In this document: piece by piece, positions 60,322-64,000 of the stretch
How positions within the stretch are numbered: position 1 is the first letter of the stretch
Layout: each line of letters opens with the position of its first letter
From: Polynucleobacter corsicus
GTDB lineage: Bacteria > Pseudomonadota > Gammaproteobacteria > Burkholderiales > Burkholderiaceae
Reading direction: 5' to 3'
NCBI RefSeq assembly: GCF_018688255.1
Contig: NZ_CP061314.1
Location: 186,001 to 250,000, forward strand
DNA length: 64,000 bases
The notes under the pieces: model-generated
What the model saw: the letters and a program-made list of their open reading frames with translations, nothing else
What the model was told of the DNA's origin: nothing
Databases searched by the model: none
Program-made: the position numbers and the translations under genes

Positions 60322-60884
60322 GCACGCCGTTGAAGTTGCAAATCACTCCCACTGCCATTCATGATGTATTGGTAATCGAACCTAAAGTATTTGGCGATGA
60401 GCGCGGCTGGTTTACTGAATCCTTTAATGCTCAAGATTTTTCAGCGGCTACTGGCCTGAATGTGGAATTTGTTCAGGACAACCATTCTTTTTCTCGCCAA
60501 TGGACATTGCGTGGTTTGCATTACCAGCTAGAGCAAACGCAGGGAAAGTTAGTTCGTGTTGTGGCTGGTAGCGTTTTTGATGTGGCTGTAGATATTCGAA
60601 AAGACTCACCAACTTATGGCAAGTGGGTCGGATTGGAATTAAGCGCTCAAAATCATAAGCAACTCTGGATTCCTGAAGGCTTAGCCCATGGCTTTCTCGT
60701 CTTATCAGAAGCCGCAGAGTTTTTATACAAAACGACCGACTACTATCATCCGCAAAGTGAAGCTTGCTTAGCCTGGAATGATTCGACCGTCGGCATTGAA
60801 TGGCCGCTGCCTGCAGGTGTTGCCCCAAATATGAATGCCAAAGATTCTGCAGGTTTATCGTGGGATGCTGCTCCTAAGTTTTAA
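60318..60884 (+). CDS. rfbC: dTDP-4-dehydrorhamnose 3,5-epimerase
   Basis: Third step of dTDP-rhamnose synthesis. The 188-residue cupin shows VLVIEPKVFGDERGWFTESFNAQDF, FVQDNHSFSRQWTLRGLHYQLEQTQGKLVRVVAGSVFDVAVDIRKDSPTYGKWVG with the catalytic histidine in RGLHYQ, and LWIPEGLAHGFLVLSEAAEFLYKTTDYY. It completes rfbBDAC. Confidence 0.96.
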   Translation: MSTPLKLQITPTAIHDVLVIEPKVFGDERGWFTESFNAQDFSAATGLNVEFVQDNHSFSRQWTLRGLHYQLEQTQGKLVRVVAGSVFDVAVDIRKDSPTYGKWVGLELSAQNHKQLWIPEGLAHGFLVLSEAAEFLYKTTDYYHPQSEACLAWNDSTVGIEWPLPAGVAPNMNAKDSAGLSWDAAPKF

Positions 60885-60913
60885 TTAAATTTAGGAGCCT
60901 TCCTAAAAGATAA

Positions 60914-60919
60914 GATAAT
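60914..60919 (+). promoter_or_regulatory. -10-like box GATAAT abutting the waaC start
   Basis: GATAAT ends six bases before ATG 60926, placing the expected transcription start on the A of the start codon. TTAGGA (60891-60896) 17 bases upstream is a weak -35. There is no Shine-Dalgarno sequence. Confidence 0.35.
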
Positions 60920-60925
60920 GCTCGC

Positions 60926-61951
60926 ATGAGCGCTTCTCCCAGAATCCTGTTGGTAAAACTATCCTCCCTCGGGGATGTATTGCACAACTTGCCGATTGTG
61001 TGGGATCTGCGTTCGCGTCTACCGGATGCTCAAATTGATTGGGTTGTGGAAGAGGGGTATGTCCACCTACTCACCCCACTTTTATCCCGAGATAGTTTTA
61101 GAGGTATCGATCGCATTATTCCTTTTGGTTTACGCCGCTGGAAGAAAAATCTTTTTAGCTTGGCAACCTGGAAAGAGTTTTTTTCATTTAGAAAAACACT
61201 TCAATCCACCACCTATGACATTTTGATCGAAACACAGGGCCTACTTAAATCAGCGATCGTATGCTCCCTAGCTAAGAAAAGTTCTCATGCCGTGGTTGCA
61301 GGTCTTGCTGATGCAACGGAGTTTTCTGGATACGAGCCTTTGGCTAGATCTTTCTATAACCAGTCAGTGCAAGTTCCTACGCAGTGCCATGCGGTCGATC
61401 GTTCGCGTTGGGTCATGTGCTCAGCCTTGGATTGGTCTTTGATAGAACGAAGTGATGCACCGCAGTTTTATCCCTCAGAATTTATTTCCAGTATTCCAAA
61501 GAGCGCTGTTGAAGGATTGATTGCGCCATATGTCTTATGCTTTCATTCGACTGCTAGAGAGGCTAAGCGTTGGCCCAATAGTCATTGGATTGAGTTTGGT
61601 AATGCACTTTCTGCTCTTGGATATCAAGTCATCTTTCCATGGGGCAGCGCTGCAGAAAAGAATGTCAGTCAATTGCTTGCTGCTCAAATAGCCAATGCTT
61701 TTGTGCCACCTGCGTTTTCTATTGCAGATGCATTCTCCGTAATTTCGGGTGCTGCATTGACGGTAGGGGTGGATACTGGTCTGACGCATTTGGCGGCGGT
61801 GCTCGATAAATCTACAGTAGAGATTTATTGCGATTCACCGCGCTGGAAAACCGAAGGTTATTGGTCTCAGCGCATTGCTAATGTGGGTGACATTCAAGAT
61901 CCACCAAGCGTTCAAGAAGTTCTTGACGCATCCTTGAAGCTTCTAAAGTAA
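60926..61951 (+). CDS. waaC: LPS heptosyltransferase I
   Basis: Adds the first heptose to Kdo of the LPS inner core. The 341-residue GT9 protein shows ILLVKLSSLGDVLHNLPIVWDLRSRLPDAQIDWVVEEGY at the N-terminus, the R-x-P-type region VLCFHSTAREAKRWPNSHWIEFG and the donor motif GAALTVGVDTGLTHLAAVL. It follows rfbC by 41 bases. Its composition is like the core genome, unlike the GT9 gene at 56.2 kb. Confidence 0.92.
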   Translation: MSASPRILLVKLSSLGDVLHNLPIVWDLRSRLPDAQIDWVVEEGYVHLLTPLLSRDSFRGIDRIIPFGLRRWKKNLFSLATWKEFFSFRKTLQSTTYDILIETQGLLKSAIVCSLAKKSSHAVVAGLADATEFSGYEPLARSFYNQSVQVPTQCHAVDRSRWVMCSALDWSLIERSDAPQFYPSEFISSIPKSAVEGLIAPYVLCFHSTAREAKRWPNSHWIEFGNALSALGYQVIFPWGSAAEKNVSQLLAAQIANAFVPPAFSIADAFSVISGAALTVGVDTGLTHLAAVLDKSTVEIYCDSPRWKTEGYWSQRIANVGDIQDPPSVQEVLDASLKLLK

Positions 61952-61955
61952 GTTC

Positions 61956-63575
61956 TTAGCGCAGCAAGGCATTGATAGAAATCAGATCTTCATCTGATAG
62001 TGAGGCTGCATGGGCTTTAAGCCTCATCGCATTCAGAATGGTGTTGTAGCGCGCCTGTTGCAGTTGTGAGCGGGTAGTAATGAGCGTATCCAATGCAATG
62101 AGCACATCAATATTAATCAGCGTCCCCACTTGAAATCCTAACTTGCTGGACTCCAGCGCAGAGTTAGATGATCGCTCTGCTGCTTCATAGGCTTTAACAC
62201 TAGCTAAGCCTCCATAAAACCCAGTAAAGGCAGTCCTCGTATTTTGGGCTGCAGTGCGCCGAGCATTATCGTAACTAGCTTTAGCGGCATCGAGTAAGGC
62301 TGCATTCTGACGAATAACGGAACTATTAAATCCTCCTGAAACCAGCGGGATTGTCATTTGCAGGGCAATAGTATTGTTGTAAATATTGGTGTTTGCAGGT
62401 GTGTAGCTATTAGCGCTTCCATTTGCGGTGTTGTAGCCGGCTGTTCCAACGAAGTTGACAGAGGGGTAATTGAGCGCTTGCGAGCCACGGTAAGTGCTCT
62501 CAGCAAGACTAACGGATAGTTGACCAGCTAATACATTAAAGTTTGCAGTTTCCGCCTGCTGGATCCAATCATCCAGAGTTTGGCCTTTTGGTAGTTGTGG
62601 GTTAACACTTTCCGCAATCGGAATGCCGCTACTATCTTTATTTTTGGAGCGAGGATCTTTTAGGACGCCATCAATCTTCGCTTCTTTAATTAGTGGACGT
62701 AGCGTACCTACCGGGCGCCCAGTGAGTTGTTCCAATACACCACGCTTAACCACCAAATCAGCTTGAGCGCCAATCTCTTGAGAGTTGGCAAGATCTAATG
62801 CTGCCTGTGCTGTATTGACATCAACAATGGTGGCTAAGCCAGCATCAAATTTCGCTTGTGCGATCTCCAGTTGTTGTTTGATGAGACTTTTCTTATTACG
62901 AAAAAGTTCTACGTTATCTTGGCTGGTGAGTGCATCAAAGTAAGCTTGTGAGACTCTCAATATGAGATCTTGTTGCGCTAAATAAAAACGCATATCTGCA
63001 ATTTTGGTATTGAGGTCACCTTGTTTAGATGCCTCAAATGCTGCCATATTAAAAACGGGTTGCGTGAGGGTGACGGTATAACCCTTTTGATCAAAAACGC
63101 GAGAGTTACCTGAGAAGCTTGTTAAGGCTGATCCATTGGTTGCATGTTGGTAGTACCTAGTTCCAATTGGAGCTGCGCTTGCTTGAGGAAGCAAGAGGGA
63201 TAGGCCTTGCCAATAGAGCTCTTTGCTTGCCTGGTAGTTAAAACGTGCCGCGTTGAGGACTGGGTCGCTAAATGCGGCCTCTTGATATAGGCGAATGAGG
63301 TCTGAAGCCTGCCCTGCAGGGTTGGCTGCACCATTTCCATTAATGTTTGAGGGTGCGGCAGAAGTCGGTATAGCCTGCTGAGGGGCGAGCACCATTTGTG
63401 GGGGTATATCTAGCCCAATTAAGGCTGGAGCGCTCATTGGGGTGGGTAGCGATGGCTTTGCCCCATTGGCAGCCTGCGCAAAGGTGTTGGTTGACGTCGC
63501 GCTGAGTCCTAGTACTTGGCACAGGATTAAGCTTAGGGTGCTGAGTTGCGAGAGACGAAAACGGGGTGGGGTCAT
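61956..63575 (-). CDS. TolC-family outer-membrane efflux/secretion protein
   Basis: A 539-residue outer-membrane channel protein. A signal peptide (LSLILCQVLGLSATSTNTFAQA) is followed by a Pro/Ala-rich leader of about 60 residues and two TolC-like repeats: SDLIRLYQEAAFSDPVLNAARFNYQASKELYWQGLSLLLPQASA and the second half DDWIQQAETANFNVLAGQLSVSLAESTYRGSQALNYPSVNFVGTAGYN, ending ARYNTILNAMRLKAHAASLSDEDLISINALL. It would form the exit duct for type I secretion or RND pumps; no pump gene is adjacent. Converges on waaC with four bases between. Confidence 0.9.
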   Translation of the reverse strand: MTPPRFRLSQLSTLSLILCQVLGLSATSTNTFAQAANGAKPSLPTPMSAPALIGLDIPPQMVLAPQQAIPTSAAPSNINGNGAANPAGQASDLIRLYQEAAFSDPVLNAARFNYQASKELYWQGLSLLLPQASAAPIGTRYYQHATNGSALTSFSGNSRVFDQKGYTVTLTQPVFNMAAFEASKQGDLNTKIADMRFYLAQQDLILRVSQAYFDALTSQDNVELFRNKKSLIKQQLEIAQAKFDAGLATIVDVNTAQAALDLANSQEIGAQADLVVKRGVLEQLTGRPVGTLRPLIKEAKIDGVLKDPRSKNKDSSGIPIAESVNPQLPKGQTLDDWIQQAETANFNVLAGQLSVSLAESTYRGSQALNYPSVNFVGTAGYNTANGSANSYTPANTNIYNNTIALQMTIPLVSGGFNSSVIRQNAALLDAAKASYDNARRTAAQNTRTAFTGFYGGLASVKAYEAAERSSNSALESSKLGFQVGTLINIDVLIALDTLITTRSQLQQARYNTILNAMRLKAHAASLSDEDLISINALLR

Positions 63576-63679
63576 CTGATTTAATTACTTTTTATATGCC
63601 ATGAAGTTTAAGGCTTATTTCAGTAAAACGTCTTAATTGAACCTCATTTTGCCAAATCTTCTGCTTGGCTTCATCTATC

Positions 63680-63687
63680 TATAAAAT
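63680..63687 (+). promoter_or_regulatory. -10-like box TATAAAAT near the uppP start
   Basis: TATAAA (63680-63685) lies eight bases before ATG 63694, giving a near-leaderless transcript. No good -35 at 17 bases. Confidence 0.3.
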
Positions 63688-63693
63688 TGAGAC

Positions 63694-64000
63694 ATGGATC
63701 TAATTTTGCTAGGTAAAGCAGTAATACTAGGAGTTGTCGAGGGCTTAACGGAGTTTTTGCCGATCTCTAGTACTGGACACCTGATTTTGGTGGGTGATTT
63801 ACTCGACTTTAATGATGAGCGGGGGAAGGCCTTCGAGGTCATCATCCAGTTTGGCGCCATTTTGGCCGTGTGCTGGGAGTTCAGAGAAAAGCTCTGGAGG
63901 GTCGCCTCTACTCTCAAAACAAGTGCGATCTCTCGGCGTTTTGTAATGAATCTACTCATTGCATCGATTCCGGCGATGGGTCTGGCCTTCCTATTTGGTA
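63694..64000 (+). CDS. uppP: Undecaprenyl-diphosphatase, 5' part (cut by window end)
   Basis: The open frame runs from ATG 63694 off the right edge (102 codons seen). The translation MDLILLGKAVILGVVEGLTEFLPISSTGHLILVGDLL contains the first catalytic motif EG-x-TEFLPISSTGH, followed by GKAFEVIIQFGAILAVCWEF and IASIPAMGLAFLFG. UppP (BacA) recycles undecaprenyl diphosphate to the monophosphate carrier used for peptidoglycan and O-antigen, which fits the neighbouring glycan locus. It diverges from the TolC-like gene. Confidence 0.95.
   Translation, partial: MDLILLGKAVILGVVEGLTEFLPISSTGHLILVGDLLDFNDERGKAFEVIIQFGAILAVCWEFREKLWRVASTLKTSAISRRFVMNLLIASIPAMGLAFLFG

Noticed and set aside
60890..60907. 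Hairpin TTTAGGA/TCCTAAA between rfbC and waaC as a terminator
   Set aside because: The stem is short, with no T run after it; at most a weak attenuation site.

Overview
The window is a dense, gene-rich stretch of a betaproteobacterial chromosome. The gene neighbourhoods (aroQ-accB-accC-prmA; leuS-lptE-holA-proA-hemJ; yqgE-ruvX-pyrR-pyrB; rfbBDAC-waaC; a short alanine/lysine-rich histone H1-like gene; a PP0621-type protein next to AmpD; a CNP1-like lipoprotein) are those of Burkholderiales. The moderate, rather AT-leaning base composition, very short intergenic gaps and small gene set point to a streamlined freshwater member such as Polynucleobacter. That assignment is inference from gene content; no rRNA is present to confirm it. 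I see no tRNA, rRNA, CRISPR array, prophage, transposase or replication origin.

Layout. 0-7 kb: proB (a short form without PUA domain), a CNP1-like lipoprotein and rppH on the minus strand, proS, ffh, a CcsA-like membrane protein and a membrane-anchored PP0621-AmpD fusion. 7-12.2 kb: nrdA-nrdB behind two NrdR boxes, then an H1-like DNA-binding protein whose conserved tail is out of frame after a run of nine A. 12.2-18 kb (minus): a PfkB-family kinase, a PrmA-DUF3426 fusion, accC, accB, aroQ and a TlpA-like thioredoxin. 18-24.6 kb (plus): mpl, a FabG-like reductase, an RNB exoribonuclease, a TonB-like protein, aroE, mtgA. 24.6-31 kb: pyrF, corA, the pncC/pgpA/thiL overlap group and maeB. 31-36.4 kb: an orphan barstar-like gene behind a perfect 15-bp inverted repeat, rsmE, tkt, gap, fur. 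36.4-49.6 kb: bamE, dapB, leuS, lptE, holA, proA, hemJ, an RlmL-like methyltransferase, rubredoxin, hemL, apaH, photolyase. 49.6-53 kb: a YdcF-like protein, yqgE, ruvX, pyrR, pyrB. 53-64 kb: a surface-glycan locus (four glycosyltransferase-like genes of variable type, rfbBDAC, waaC), then a TolC-like outer-membrane protein and the start of uppP.

Most genes are housekeeping: dNTP supply, aminoacyl-tRNA synthetases, peptidoglycan recycling and synthesis (AmpD, Mpl, MtgA, UppP), outer-membrane assembly (BamE, LptE), LPS/O-antigen sugars, central carbon flow (Tkt, Gap, MaeB), proline, lysine, shikimate, pyrimidine and haem synthesis. The accessory part is the AT-rich sugar-transferase block at about 53.1-57.3 kb.

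The most unusual points are: the H1-like gene with an A9 slippery run directly before its stop and a conserved-looking C-terminus in the -1 frame; two gene fusions (PrmA-DUF3426 and PP0621-AmpD); the tandem NrdR boxes spaced by 31 bp; the hairpin and twin palindromes ahead of the orphan barstar gene; and several genes with a -10-like box placed so that transcription would begin at or next to the start codon. I did not find a clearly new multi-gene system.
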